Positions 54,181 through 63,639 are shown, numbered from the stretch's first letter. The stretch is DNA of 64,000 bases from Oceanobacillus halophilus (GCF_003628505.1 NZ_RBZP01000015.1:1-64000), one strand, 5' to 3'. Numbers and translations: made by a program. The notes: generated by a model from the letters alone, not told the origin.

Positions 54181-54660
54181 ATGAGAGAACCACCTAAGAA
54201 TAGGATAGCATTGGACGCTATTAAAGTGTGGAAAATAACAGCGGCAATTTATATTGGAGTACTTTGGCTCTTGATTATTGCAGTGGGAGTCTTATTTTAT
54301 ATTTTTGATTTTCCATTTTGGATTATTTTAACAGCAGCTATCCTAAATGCCATAAATACTTATCTATTTATTTTTGTTATTCCAGAACTTCGCTGGAAGA
54401 AATGGAAATATGAAATCTTTGAACAGGAAATATATATTCAGCATGGTATTTTAATTACAACTCGAACGTTAGTGCCAATGATACGAGTGCAGCATGTTGA
54501 TACTGAACAAGGTCCGATAATGAAAAAGTTTAAGCTTGCTAGTGTAACCATTTCAACGGCGGCAACAAAACATGTCATTCCAGCTCTCCATGAGGAAGAT
54601 GCTGCGAACCTCAGGGATGGGATCTCTTCTCTTGCAAGGGTGGAAGAAGATGATGTCTAA
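54181..54660 (+). CDS. ydbS: YdbS-type PH-domain (DUF304) membrane protein
   Basis: A 159-residue protein with two membrane spans (about residues 20-40 and 48-68) and a bacterial PH domain in the C-terminal half (EQEIYIQHGILITTRTLVPMIRVQHV..). In B. subtilis ydbS-ydbT is a sigma-W operon that protects against antimicrobial compounds made by related bacilli. The gene ends inside the start of ydbT (11-base overlap). AAAGGGGGAG precedes ATG 54181. Confidence 0.87.
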   Translation: MREPPKNRIALDAIKVWKITAAIYIGVLWLLIIAVGVLFYIFDFPFWIILTAAILNAINTYLFIFVIPELRWKKWKYEIFEQEIYIQHGILITTRTLVPMIRVQHVDTEQGPIMKKFKLASVTISTAATKHVIPALHEEDAANLRDGISSLARVEEDDV

Positions 54661-56089
54661 AGCAAAACGGTTACATCCTGCAGCTATTGTATTTAATTTC
54701 GTTCAAGGATTAAAAGGCTGGATATTTTATATTATTATCAGTTTTGTTGCATTAAGAGACAGTTCCATTCTCTATTTTATTTTGGGCTTATTGGCATTGC
54801 TGCTTATAATCTTTACATTTAGTTTTTTATCTTGGTATCGTTTTACTTATCGAATTGTAGCCGATGAACTTCGTATGGAATATGGTATTCTCATTCGAAA
54901 AAAACGGTATATTTCAAAGAATCGAATACAGTCAATCGACTTAACACAAGGAGTTATCCACCGTATTTTTAACTTAACCAAAGTACAAATAGAAACAGCA
55001 AGTAGTGGAACAGATGCAGAAGCATCTTTGAAAGCCGTTAAGCTAGCTGAAGGAGAAAGAATCCGGGATCAATTTAAAGGGCATGTCATAGATCCTGAAC
55101 AAGAGGATCAGCCAGAAGTAGATTCAGATCCTGTTTTTAGTATATCATCCAGAAGATTATGGTTAGCTGGTGCAACTTCGGGTAGTGCAGGAATTATTTT
55201 AGCGTTTGTGGGTGTTGGCTTTTCTGAAATTGAACAATTCATCCCTGAACATTTTTATGATTCAATGACTGCATGGATTATTGGTTTAAGTCTTATTTTT
55301 ATCATTACGTTAGGTATATTTCTTTTATTCTTCATATGGATTTTAGGTATTCTAGGAACGATGATAAAATACTGGAAATTCACTATCACAAAAAAAGATG
55401 ATGAACTGTTTATAACGAGAGGATTATTAGAGAAGAAGCAGATTACTATACCAATTAAAAGGATTCAAGCAGTTGGAATTAATGAGAGTGTTATAAGACA
55501 GCCTTTTGGATTTGTAACGTTATTCGCAGAAGTAGCAGGAAGTTCTTTGGATAAAGGAGAGGATTTTTCCACAGTACTCTTTCCTATTCTAAGAAAAACA
55601 GAAGTAAAACAATTTCTTGATGCTATTTTGCCAGGATATGATGTGGAGATGGATCAAAGTAAGAGCATTTTGGTACCGAAACGTGGATTAAAGTATTACC
55701 TTATAAGAGCCAGTCTAATATTTGTTTTACTCGGTATTGGAACTATATTTTTATTACCGAAAATTATTTGGTTCCTCATTCCGGTATTACTTGTATTTTT
55801 AGGTCTAGGCTACTTACGCTTTAAAAATGCGGCGTATCAAATAGATGAGAACCGATTGATTATCCAGTATCGAAACTTAAGCAAAACAACAGTTATGGTA
55901 TATCATAAACGGATACAGGCCTTTGAGGAAAAACAGCATAAACTACATCAAAAAGAAAACCTAGCTACGATTAAAGTTTCTGTTCTGGGGAAAATGGGAG
56001 CGGGTAAGGTTTATAAAGTAAAAGAGTTGGATAAAGAGAATGCGGACAAGTTAGCGGATTGGTATTCCTATTCTGTCAGTAATAAATAA
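54650..56089 (+). CDS. ydbT: YdbT-type PH-domain (DUF304) membrane protein
   Basis: A 479-residue membrane protein with three PH-type domains separated by paired membrane spans. Typical segments are DELRMEYGILIRKKRYISKNRIQSIDLTQG-like YISKNRIQSIDLTQGVIHR, LLEKKQITIPIKRIQAVGIN and YHKRIQAFEEKQHKL. It acts with YdbS in sigma-W-dependent envelope protection. The ATG at 54650 lies in the end of ydbS with AAGGGTGGAAG before it; longer frames are rejected. The MITE-like element begins at its stop codon. Confidence 0.88.
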   Translation: MMSKAKRLHPAAIVFNFVQGLKGWIFYIIISFVALRDSSILYFILGLLALLLIIFTFSFLSWYRFTYRIVADELRMEYGILIRKKRYISKNRIQSIDLTQGVIHRIFNLTKVQIETASSGTDAEASLKAVKLAEGERIRDQFKGHVIDPEQEDQPEVDSDPVFSISSRRLWLAGATSGSAGIILAFVGVGFSEIEQFIPEHFYDSMTAWIIGLSLIFIITLGIFLLFFIWILGILGTMIKYWKFTITKKDDELFITRGLLEKKQITIPIKRIQAVGINESVIRQPFGFVTLFAEVAGSSLDKGEDFSTVLFPILRKTEVKQFLDAILPGYDVEMDQSKSILVPKRGLKYYLIRASLIFVLLGIGTIFLLPKIIWFLIPVLLVFLGLGYLRFKNAAYQIDENRLIIQYRNLSKTTVMVYHKRIQAFEEKQHKLHQKENLATIKVSVLGKMGAGKVYKVKELDKENADKLADWYSYSVSNK

Positions 56090-56654
56090 AAGGCTCTTTT
56101 CTTATATTTTGTTGCTTTTTTAATGGCGTAGTTGATAGTGATTTATTTAGTTCCGAATAGTGCTCTGCTTTACAGCCGCTACGGAAATACACTACGCTTT
56201 CCGCGGGGAGCTGGTGAGCCTCCTTCGTGCTGGCGCACAAAGCAGTCTCACCGATGCTCTTCTTCCCGCAGGAGTCTCCGTGTATTTCCTTCGCTAATTT
56301 GGTGCTTTATAACTTCCAAGCATGTTATAAAGACTCTATAGATATAGATAAGGCGACCACTATTAAGCAGGTTGATTGGAGCGGAGGGCAGTCGACTCCT
56401 CGAAAATAAAGGGCAATTTTCTTCGTGCGATGTAATGCTGCCGTAGCCTTCCTTGTCCTGCGGGAAGATAGGCCTAGATGAGACCCCACAGTGCGGTAGC
56501 ACGAGGTGGCTCATCAGCCGCTACGGAAAGCGACTGCCCGGAGCGGAAATCAACAAGGCACTACATTTATCTTTAATTAAAGTAATTCGCATTCTATATA
56601 AAATATGAAACAAAGTCATATTACAAAAAGCAACAATTCTTTAGAAAAGGGCCT
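56089..56654. mobile_element. MITE-like element, copy D (most complete)
   Basis: A 566-bp insertion without a gene. The left terminal repeat (56091-56120) starts AGGCTCTTTTC and the right one (56625-56654) is its complement with 24 of 30 bases identical, both ending in TTGTTGCTTTTT. Inside are two GC-rich modules (56170-56290 and 56366-56565). The second is itself bounded by GTTGATTGGAGCGG-GGGCAGTCG and CGACTGCCC-GGAGCGGAAATCAAC inverted repeats. It starts at the ydbT stop codon and ends just before the rhomboid terminator. No transposase. Confidence 0.82.
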
Positions 56655-56700
56655 AAATAAAAGGCTTGGATTTGTAATCCAAGCCTCCTGTTTCTGGAAA
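56655..56700 (-). terminator. Intrinsic terminator of the rhomboid gene
   Basis: AGGCTTGGATT and AATCCAAGCCT form a perfect 11-pair stem with a three-base loop, with a T-rich tract beyond it on the minus strand. Confidence 0.85.
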
Positions 56701-56718
56701 AGAACTTCGTCAGTAAAA

Positions 56719-57489
56719 TTAGAAGAATCTCCTTAATAAACCAAGTAAAGCCAGAATACCAATAACAATTAACAGCCAATTTTTCCGTATTTTTGCTGGA
56801 ATCCATCTCTTTTTTCTCCACCTGTTTGGGTCGAATTGAATTTCCCCTTCAGAATACCTTCTGCGTCGACGCTGATTCCGCCATGGTGAATAAGGCTGAG
56901 CTTTTGATAATACTAGTGGTGCGATGATGAATCCGCCTATAAATCCGAATATATGGGCATAAATATTTATTCCAGATCGAAGGAATGTCATAATTAAGCC
57001 AATAACTAGAATGGTGCTTACCATTTGTGCACTGCTTTGGTCTATTAAATGTTTTCGATTTAATACCATAAAAATATAAATCCCAAAAAGACCAAAAATG
57101 GCACCAGATGCACCTAAATGCCAATAGTTTAATGGACCGAAAAAGAATGTACCAATGTTACCAATAATACCGGCACCGAAATAGGCAAGTAGGAATTTGG
57201 ATTTTCCAAGCATCTGTTCCAACGCTGGGCCAAATAGGACAAGGGAAAAGGAATTGAATAAAGCATGCATTAAATCCCCGTGCAAGAAAATGGGGGTAAA
57301 TAATCGCCAATACTGGCCTTGGGCAATGAGGAAATTCATCCCAATACCCCAGCTTTCCAATGTATGTCCTAGTGGCAGTGCCAAGAAATCTATAATAAGC
57401 CATAGCGCAAAATGGATTATTACTAGGGTAGAAACAATCGGGTAATATTCCATAAATTCTTTAATACTTCGTTCGTAACGTAAAAACAT
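56719..57489 (-). CDS. Rhomboid-family intramembrane serine protease
   Basis: A 256-residue membrane protein with about seven spans. The catalytic serine lies in HLGASGAIFG and the histidine in NIYAHIFGFIGG; the first conserved region is RLFTPIFLHGDLMHALFNS. Rhomboids cut other membrane proteins inside the bilayer. In B. subtilis ydcA occupies this place next to acpS. The ATG at 57489 is 13 bases from GGAGGAGGG; an ATG at 57513 would place that site inside the gene, so the start is uncertain by eight residues. Confidence 0.87.
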   Translation of the reverse strand: MFLRYERSIKEFMEYYPIVSTLVIIHFALWLIIDFLALPLGHTLESWGIGMNFLIAQGQYWRLFTPIFLHGDLMHALFNSFSLVLFGPALEQMLGKSKFLLAYFGAGIIGNIGTFFFGPLNYWHLGASGAIFGLFGIYIFMVLNRKHLIDQSSAQMVSTILVIGLIMTFLRSGINIYAHIFGFIGGFIIAPLVLSKAQPYSPWRNQRRRRRYSEGEIQFDPNRWRKKRWIPAKIRKNWLLIVIGILALLGLLRRFF

Positions 57490-57639
57490 ATTTGAAGGTT
57501 TACCCTCCTCCATATTAAATTCGTTAAATTTTGTTCATCATATTTACTATATATAATACGTGAAAAACAAGCCTATGACCAATAGGAGCATTTATTTTAG
57601 GAAAAGCTGTTCCTTAGAGATTTTATTGGTTTATTGAAA

Positions 57640-57832
57640 AGATGGTTGCTATTGAAAATAACTTAAATTGAAACACTTCGGCAATGTTACATCGCTGCAG
57701 GATGAAAAGCCTAGGTGAGACTACGGAGAGCGTTAGCTCGGAGTAGGCTCAGCAGCGCCCGCGGAAAGCGTAGTGTATTTCCGTAGCGGGTAATTAAATA
57801 AATCAACCATTTTATCAACTGCGACGATTAGA
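57640..57832. mobile_element. MITE-like element, fragment E
   Basis: Core block at 57700-57795 (TAGGTGAGACTACGGAGAGC, GCAGCGCCCGCGGAAAGCG, TAGTGTATTTCCGTAGCGG) almost equals that of copy F at 61050-61120. AAATAAATCAACC and TTATCAACTG follow as the subterminal part, and ATGGTTGCTATTG at the left recalls the terminal repeat. Ends are decayed. Confidence 0.65.
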
Positions 57833-57859
57833 AAGCAAGTAAATGTTAGGAGAAAAGTT

Positions 57860-58213
57860 ATGATAAAAGGTATTGGAATTGATATAATTGAATTAAAGCG
57901 TATTCAAAAAAGCATTGAAAATGAAAAGTTTTTACATCGGATCTTAACAGAGAGAGAAATCAAAGCTTATAAAGAATTGAAGAAACCGTGGAGACAGGTT
58001 GAGTTTGTGGCAGGGAGATTTGCTGCAAAGGAAGCTTGTGCAAAGGCTGTTGGAACTGGCATTGGAAAACTGAGCTTTCAGCACATAGAAATCGTATCTA
58101 ACCACAACGGTGCCCCAACAATCAAAGTAAAGGGAATGGAAAAAGAACAATTCTTTGTCTCTATCACCCACAGTAAAGAATATGCAGTTGCACAAGTAAT
58201 CATTGAATTATAA
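57860..58213 (+). CDS. acpS: Holo-acyl-carrier-protein synthase
   Basis: A 117-residue trimeric phosphopantetheinyl transferase that activates acyl carrier protein. The Mg-binding aspartate is D8 in [11 protein letters not shown], and [10 protein letters not shown]-type [20 protein letters not shown] carries the glutamate and lysine; the end [15 protein letters not shown] is typical. Usual length. TTAGGAGAAAAG precedes ATG 57860. Next comes the NAD(P)HX repair gene. Confidence 0.95.
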   Translation: MIKGIGIDIIELKRIQKSIENEKFLHRILTEREIKAYKELKKPWRQVEFVAGRFAAKEACAKAVGTGIGKLSFQHIEIVSNHNGAPTIKVKGMEKEQFFVSITHSKEYAVAQVIIEL

Positions 58214-58296
58214 CTATTTCATGAAAGCGAATCGAATAAGCTTTGCATATTTGCCTAGGTTGTCTCATATATTTTAATGCAGCAGGAGGGAACAAA

Positions 58297-59814
58297 GTGA
58301 ATATTGTCACTGCAAAAGAAATGTACGATATTGACCATTACACTATCAGAGAAATTGGAATGGATGGCAAGTTGCTAATGGAAAATGCAGGTAGAGCTGT
58401 AAGTGAGAAAGTGAAGCAATTAGCTGGTATAGGGGAACAGATTATTATCCTGATTGGGCCTGGCAATAACGGTGGTGACGGATTCGTTATAGCAAGGACG
58501 CTATTAGAGGAAGATTACTGTGTTAAAACGGTACAAGTAGTTCCAGATGAGAAAGTTACTGGTGATGCCAATTACCATAAAAACTTATTGATCAAATCTG
58601 GAGGAACGGTAACCTTCTTGGAATCTAATAGTACTCTGGATAAGGTTATTGCCGAAGCCGACTTAATCATTGATGCGATACTTGGCATTGGTGTGAAAGG
58701 AAAACTTAGAGAACCGATAGCAAGTATTGTTGAAAAAGTAAACCACTCAAAAGCAACCGTTATATCCGTGGATATTCCCTCTGGTTTGCCTGCGGATGAG
58801 GGTTTTGGAGATTTTGTCAGTGTACAAGCTGACTACACATACGTTATCGGTGCTGCTAAGGAAAGTGCTTTTATACCAACTACGGCAATTTATTATGGGA
58901 ATTGGGAAGTTGTATCAATTGGGTTTCCAAAAAAAGTTATCCATCAATTTTCCAAGCGAAATCAATGGACAGAACAACTTTTTAAAGAAACGCTCCCAAA
59001 AAGAGAAAAATATTCTCATAAAGGAAACCATGGTAAGGGTCTCGTAGTTGGTGGAAGTGTCGGAATGCCAGGCTCCATTACCATGACGGTACAAGCTGCG
59101 TTAAAAGCGGGAGCGGGATTAATAACTGCTGGAACGGTAAAAGAAAATATTCCTATCATTGCTTCCAAATGTTCAGAATCCATGTATTTACCTTTACCTG
59201 GAGAGAATGGTTTTTTAACCAATGAAGGAAAAATCTCTCTTTTCAATTATCACGCCATCGCTGTAGGTATCGGGGTGGGCAGGGCAAATGAAACAACGGA
59301 ATTGGTTCGGGATATTATTAATCAAGCAAATTGTCCTGTGATTATTGATGCAGATGGGGTATATCACATGAAGGCAACTCTTTCTGAAGTGAAAAGAAGA
59401 CAAGCAGCTACCATTATTACACCACATCCAGGAGAAATGGCCATGTTATTGGGTACCTCAATTTCAGAAGTGTTGGCATCTCCATTTAGCTATGCACAAC
59501 AATTTGCGAAGGAATTTGGCGTACACGTTGTCCTTAAGGGGAAGCATACCATCATCACAACGCCAGATGGAAAGCAAACGGTTAACAGTACTGGAAATCA
59601 AGGACTTGCTAAAGGTGGAAGTGGAGATGTTCTAACGGGGATTACCCTAGCGATGGTGATGCAGCACCAAGATATATTCCAATCGTTGTGTAATGCTTGT
59701 TACCTGCATGGAAAGGCAGCGGATATGCAAGTAGATGAACAGAATACTGTCTATGACTTGCTTGCATCCGATGTGATTAATGGGATACCAAAGGTTTATC
59801 GTACGATTTCTTGA
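58297..59814 (+). CDS. nnrD: Bifunctional NAD(P)HX epimerase/dehydratase
   Basis: A 505-residue repair enzyme. The N-terminal YjeF epimerase domain (about 1-210) has VTAKEMYDIDHYTIREIGM, IGPGNNGGDGFVIARTL and SVDIPSGLPAD; the C-terminal ADP-dependent dehydratase domain has SHKGNHGKGLVVGGSVGMPG, DADGVYHM, TPHPGEMAMLLG and GNQGLAKGGSGDVLTGI. Together they recover damaged, hydrated NADH and NADPH. Start is GTG 58297 with AGGAGGG at 58284-58290. It lies between acpS and the ydcC-like lipoprotein gene. Confidence 0.93.
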   Translation: MNIVTAKEMYDIDHYTIREIGMDGKLLMENAGRAVSEKVKQLAGIGEQIIILIGPGNNGGDGFVIARTLLEEDYCVKTVQVVPDEKVTGDANYHKNLLIKSGGTVTFLESNSTLDKVIAEADLIIDAILGIGVKGKLREPIASIVEKVNHSKATVISVDIPSGLPADEGFGDFVSVQADYTYVIGAAKESAFIPTTAIYYGNWEVVSIGFPKKVIHQFSKRNQWTEQLFKETLPKREKYSHKGNHGKGLVVGGSVGMPGSITMTVQAALKAGAGLITAGTVKENIPIIASKCSESMYLPLPGENGFLTNEGKISLFNYHAIAVGIGVGRANETTELVRDIINQANCPVIIDADGVYHMKATLSEVKRRQAATIITPHPGEMAMLLGTSISEVLASPFSYAQQFAKEFGVHVVLKGKHTIITTPDGKQTVNSTGNQGLAKGGSGDVLTGITLAMVMQHQDIFQSLCNACYLHGKAADMQVDEQNTVYDLLASDVINGIPKVYRTIS

Positions 59815-59861
59815 ATTTGCATGACATGTTCCCTGATGTTTGAGACAAGGGAGATATGTAT

Positions 59862-60881
59862 ATGAAAATACTAAATTTTAGTTTGAGATTGATGGTTTTC
59901 GGATTATTGATTTTTGTTTTGGCTGCATGTGGAGAGAAATCTCAAGAAGACGTTGTAGGGGAACTGCAAAAAAATGTTGAAGAGATGACGGGGTACAAAG
60001 CAAAGGCAGAAATGCTGATGAATACCGGGCAAGAAGAACAAAAATTTAATATTGATATTTGGCATCAGCAAGAAGACTTTTATCGGGTTGCACTATCAAG
60101 TGAAACAGATGAAAAAGGCAGTCAAATCATTTTAAAGAATGAAGAGGGTGTTTTTGTATTGACACCTGCTTTGGAAAAGAGTTTTAAATTCCAAACAGAG
60201 TGGCCGGATAATGGAAGTCAGCCATATTTATATCAATCACTTGTGGAAGATGTAATCGCTGATCCAGAAGCAGCGTTTGAAACAACAGAAGCAGCATATG
60301 TATTTAAAACCAAAACGAACTATCAGAGCAATAATAACTTGCCTTTCCAGGAAATTCATTTTGATAAAGAATCCTACACACCAGTTCAAGTTAAAGTATT
60401 GGATAAGGATGAAAATGCTTTAGTTGAAGTGAAATTCTCAAGTTTTGAGATGAATCCAACATTTAATGAAGATGATTTCTCTATGGATAAAAACATGGCT
60501 TCCAATGATGCTAGTGCACCAGCCTCTGCAGACGGAGAAGAAAATGTTCTGGAAGTAATCATGCCAGAGTTTACTGCTGGGGCAGAAGTAATGGAACAGA
60601 GAGAAGTCGAATTAGAAAATGGGAAACGAGTTATCTTAACCTTTGATGGAGAGAAAAACTTTACGTTAGTGCAAGAACAACTGGAAGTAGTATCAACCCT
60701 ATCCTCTCCGCAAGAAGTAGAAGGAGATATTGTTAATCTAGGAAATACGATTGGAGCTCTAAGTGATAATAAGATTGAATGGAATTACAACGGTGTTGAT
60801 TACACATTAGCAAGTGACGAATTAACGAGAGATGAGTTAATTCAAGTAGCACAATCTGTCCAAGGAAAAGCAGTGAAGTAA
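59862..60881 (+). CDS. ydcC: YdcC-like LolA-fold lipoprotein
   Basis: A 339-residue lipoprotein with the lipobox VLAACG. The body has a LolA/LolB-like fold (EMTGYKAKAEMLMNTGQEEQ, DFYRVALSSETDEKGSQIIL, GVFVLTPALEKSFKFQ). In B. subtilis ydcC follows acpS and is a sporulation-associated lipoprotein; relatives such as GerS act in spore cortex processing. ATG 59862 is eight bases from AAGGGAGA; ATG 59856 is too close. Next in B. subtilis would be alr, which is missing here. Confidence 0.85.
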   Translation: MKILNFSLRLMVFGLLIFVLAACGEKSQEDVVGELQKNVEEMTGYKAKAEMLMNTGQEEQKFNIDIWHQQEDFYRVALSSETDEKGSQIILKNEEGVFVLTPALEKSFKFQTEWPDNGSQPYLYQSLVEDVIADPEAAFETTEAAYVFKTKTNYQSNNNLPFQEIHFDKESYTPVQVKVLDKDENALVEVKFSSFEMNPTFNEDDFSMDKNMASNDASAPASADGEENVLEVIMPEFTAGAEVMEQREVELENGKRVILTFDGEKNFTLVQEQLEVVSTLSSPQEVEGDIVNLGNTIGALSDNKIEWNYNGVDYTLASDELTRDELIQVAQSVQGKAVK

Positions 60882-60892
60882 AGTGAAAAGTA

Positions 60893-60936
60893 GTAGCAGG
60901 CTCACTAGAAGGAGAGGGGGTCTGCTTTTTTGTTTA
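60893..60936 (+). terminator. Intrinsic terminator after ydcC
   Basis: AGCAGGC and GTCTGCT pair around an imperfect GA-rich loop and are followed by a T run, just before fragment F. Confidence 0.7.
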
Positions 60937-60939
60937 AGA

Positions 60940-61212
60940 AGCTTTTTAGCCTTTTACCATAACTTTCCTTTACATTTTATATAGAATCCTGATTACTTAA
61001 TGAAAAATAAATGTGTAATGTAGTGCGTTGTTGATTTCCGCTCCGGGCAGTCTACGGAGAGCGATAGCTCGGAGTAGGCTCAGCAGCGCCCGCGGAAAGC
61101 GTAGTGTATTTCCGTAGCGGATATAAAGCACTATTCTTAATTAAATAAATCAGGAGTTTCTATCAACTGTAAAACTTCAAATATCAACAAACTATATGAA
61201 AAGTGACCTGTT
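60940..61212. mobile_element. MITE-like element, copy F at the alr position
   Basis: The core (61025-61125) has GTTGATTTCCGCTCCGGGCAG, given in parts as GTTGATTTCCGCTCC and GGGCAGTCTACGG, then GCAGCGCCCGCGGAAAGCG and TAGTGTATTTCCGTAGCGG. After it come AAATAAATCAGGAGTTTCTATC and a right end (61180-61209) similar to the terminal repeat (ATCAACAAACTATATGAAAA). The left end is unclear. It lies between ydcC and ndoAI. Confidence 0.68.
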
Positions 61213-61566
61213 CTTAAGTTTGTATATTTGTTACTAAAATTATCACAAAAAATATCCTCATGTATGCATGATTTTCCAAAAATAACATATAGTGTACAGG
61301 AGTGCATTTATTTAAGCATCTTATTATGATATGATTGTTTAAAATGAAAGGTGATTACTTGCTATCTCTGCGTTATCAGTATTTTGGCCAGGAAGTGAAT
61401 TGTCATCATAAAATGGGAAGAAAAAATAGTTGCTTCGATAAAAAACGAGCGAATGTGAGTTTTTCTTAAAAAAGCCCCTAGAACCCTTTGCAAACTAAGG
61501 TATTCAATGCTATTATATAAGAGACATTTTATAAGAACGTTCAACAGTTGGCGGAGGTGCATTGGT
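61213..61566. other. Intergenic region before ndoAI
   Basis: About 350 bases without a supported gene after the element. An overlapping minus-strand frame (61362-61670) crosses the ndoAI start and is not credible. AT-rich stretches and a GGAGGTG ribosome site at the end are all that is visible; the ndoAI promoter must be here. Confidence 0.5.
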
Positions 61567-61851
61567 TTGTCAGAGAGTTTACAAGAAGTATTGGTAAAAT
61601 TACCAACAAACCTACTAAATGAGGTGGATGGATTAATGAAATATGAAAATAGCGATTTAAGTGATTTCATATGTCAGGCAACAAAAAATTATCTACAGCA
61701 TAAAAAAGATGAACATATTCAGCAATTTCGCGAAACAATGCAACGTGGTTACGAAGAGATGGGCCGCATTAATCTAACAATTGCTTCGGAAGCTTTTCAA
61801 GCTGAAGAGGAGGCTGAAATCACCTTCAAACGCACTGTGATCGGGGTGTAA
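61567..61851 (+). CDS. ndoAI: Antitoxin EndoAI
   Basis: A 94-residue MazE-type ribbon-helix-helix antitoxin. It aligns with B. subtilis EndoAI through [28 protein letters not shown]-like [19 protein letters not shown] and the end [15 protein letters not shown]. It binds and blocks EndoA and represses its own promoter. TTG 61567 is used because GGAGGTG at 61553-61559 is well spaced and the start then matches the B. subtilis protein. Four bases separate it from ndoA. Confidence 0.92.
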   Translation: MSESLQEVLVKLPTNLLNEVDGLMKYENSDLSDFICQATKNYLQHKKDEHIQQFRETMQRGYEEMGRINLTIASEAFQAEEEAEITFKRTVIGV

Positions 61852-61855
61852 CATT

Positions 61856-62218
61856 TTGATCGTTCAAAGAGGCGAGGTATATTTCGCTGATCTTTCACCT
61901 GTTGTTGGGTCAGAGCAGGGGGGCGTTCGCCCAGTATTGATCCTACAGAACGATATAGGGAATCGATTTAGCCCAACTGTGATTGTTGCTGCCATTACTG
62001 CGCAAATTCAAAAGGCTAAATTACCAACCCATGTTGAAATAGACGCTAAAAAATATGGGTTTGATCGTAATTCAGTAATATTGTTAGAACAAATTCGGAC
62101 ATTAGACAAGCAACGATTAACAGATAAGATCACCAAACTAGATGATGATATGATGAGAAAGATCAACCAGGCATTAGAAATAAGTCTTGGTTTAAAGGAA
62201 CTTTATACTGGTCAATGA
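61856..62218 (+). CDS. ndoA: mRNA interferase EndoA (MazF type)
   Basis: A 120-residue toxin nearly identical in pattern to B. subtilis Endo[58 protein letters not shown] and [17 protein letters not shown]. It cuts mRNA at UACAU-type sites in B. subtilis; the active arginine and threonine regions are intact. Start is TTG 61856. The gene lies upstream of the stressosome operon as in B. subtilis, with its own terminator. Confidence 0.95.
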   Translation: MIVQRGEVYFADLSPVVGSEQGGVRPVLILQNDIGNRFSPTVIVAAITAQIQKAKLPTHVEIDAKKYGFDRNSVILLEQIRTLDKQRLTDKITKLDDDMMRKINQALEISLGLKELYTGQ

Positions 62219-62256
62219 ATGCCCTTCTCCACCTAAAGAGAAAGGGTATTTTTTGT
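62217..62256 (+). terminator. Intrinsic terminator of ndoA
   Basis: TGCCCTTCTC and GAGAAAGGGTA pair with one bulge and are followed by a T run. Confidence 0.85.
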
Positions 62257-62404
62257 TGTCTAATTTTTAAAATAGAAGTAACTCATCCTTGCAGTCATTT
62301 AAGGCTGCTATGAGTCACATGTTTATATTGTTTGCAGAAAATACATTATTATGGAACAATAATCATAACTTTATATATAAGTACAAGGTGGGAGCTTTAC
62401 ACAT

Positions 62405-63274
62405 ATGAATTCTAAATTTGAAGGAATCGTCCTGGAAAATAGTGAGAAGATCGTTGAAATGTGGTTAGAAGAAATAGGTACATTAAGGAAAGAGAATCGG
62501 ACAGAGTCTATTTCCATAGATTTATATGAAAGTACGAATCGTGAATTTGTGGATGTGATATTTACAAGTATTAAAAGTCATGGTTCCACCAACGCTGTTG
62601 AGGAATTCTCTGAGAAAATTATCAATTTGGGCTGGCCTTTAAGTTACATAACAGATGGATTGCAAGTGTTTAGGCGGGTGACTATCGATTTTATTCTCCG
62701 GCAATCAGAACGTGTAGATACAGAATATATTTCCAACGTATTATCGAGTGTTGATGAATGGGTAGAGCCGATAATACGGATTCTCGTGAACGATTACTCT
62801 GGGAATTGGGAACATATTGTTTCCCTTCAGCGTGTTGCGCTTCAGGAATTATCTGCACCACTTATTCCGGTGATAGATGGAATAACTATCATGCCTTTAG
62901 TAGGTACGGTAGATACAGATCGTGCAAAATTAATTATGGAAAGCCTCTTGCAAGGTGTCATTACACATAATTCAGAGGTTGTGTTAATTGATATTACTGG
63001 AGTTCCTGTTGTGGATACAATGGTAGCACATCATCTTATTCAGGCAGCTGAAGCGGTTCGTCTAATAGGAGCAAAATGTATCCTAGTAGGAATTCGACCT
63101 GAAATTGCACAAACAATTGTAAACTTAGGAATAAATCTAACCGATTTCCCAACAAAAAGTACATTGAAAAAAGGGTTCTTAACTGCATTGGAAATCACTA
63201 ATCGAAAAGTAGTAAATGTAAAATCAAGTGAAAATGACATCGAGAAGTTGATTGAATCTATACAAGGGGAGTGA
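62405..63274 (+). CDS. rsbR: Stressosome co-antagonist RsbR
   Basis: A 289-residue protein. The first ~150 residues are a non-heme globin-like sensor domain (LENSEKIVEMWLEEIG, GWPLSYITDGLQVFRRV). The STAS domain (about 155-275) keeps the phosphorylated threonines, seen in VPVVDTMVAHHLI and GIRPEIAQTIVNLG. It forms the stressosome with RsbS and holds RsbT. GTGGGAG precedes ATG 62405. Five bases separate it from rsbS. Confidence 0.93.
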   Translation: MNSKFEGIVLENSEKIVEMWLEEIGTLRKENRTESISIDLYESTNREFVDVIFTSIKSHGSTNAVEEFSEKIINLGWPLSYITDGLQVFRRVTIDFILRQSERVDTEYISNVLSSVDEWVEPIIRILVNDYSGNWEHIVSLQRVALQELSAPLIPVIDGITIMPLVGTVDTDRAKLIMESLLQGVITHNSEVVLIDITGVPVVDTMVAHHLIQAAEAVRLIGAKCILVGIRPEIAQTIVNLGINLTDFPTKSTLKKGFLTALEITNRKVVNVKSSENDIEKLIESIQGE

Positions 63275-63279
63275 GTTAG

Positions 63280-63636
63280 ATGCCCATACCTATATTAAAG
63301 TTACACAACTATCTATTAGTGTCTATACAAACGGAAATCGATGATAAAACCGCAATAAAATTTCAGGAAAATTTACTAGATAAAATCTATAAAACTGGTG
63401 CATCAGGTGTAGTCATAGATTTGACATCTGTGGAGATAATAGATTCTTTCATTGCCAAGGTTCTTGGGGATGTAGTAGCTATGTCTGATTTAATGGGGGC
63501 GAAAGTTGTTTTAACTGGGATACAACCAGCAGTTGCAATGACATTAATTGATCTTGGAATTCACATGCAGAACATTCCAACTGCATTAGATTTAGAACAA
63601 GGTCTTATTAAATTGCATCAGGAATTGGGGGAATAG
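63280..63636 (+). CDS. rsbS: Stressosome scaffold RsbS
   Basis: A 118-residue single STAS-domain protein. The phosphorylated serine is in [15 protein letters not shown], and [16 protein letters not shown] is the second STAS signature. It binds the kinase RsbT until stress triggers its phosphorylation. GGGGAG before ATG 63280, and four bases to rsbT. Confidence 0.95.
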   Translation: MPIPILKLHNYLLVSIQTEIDDKTAIKFQENLLDKIYKTGASGVVIDLTSVEIIDSFIAKVLGDVVAMSDLMGAKVVLTGIQPAVAMTLIDLGIHMQNIPTALDLEQGLIKLHQELGE

Positions 63637-63639
63637 TTA

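Noticed and set aside
56132-56514. Short ORFs inside the MITE-like element
   Set aside because: They overlap in several frames, lack ribosome sites and vary between copies.
61362-61670. A 102-residue minus-strand ORF overlapping ndoAI
   Set aside because: It runs through the well-supported antitoxin start on the other strand and has no family features.
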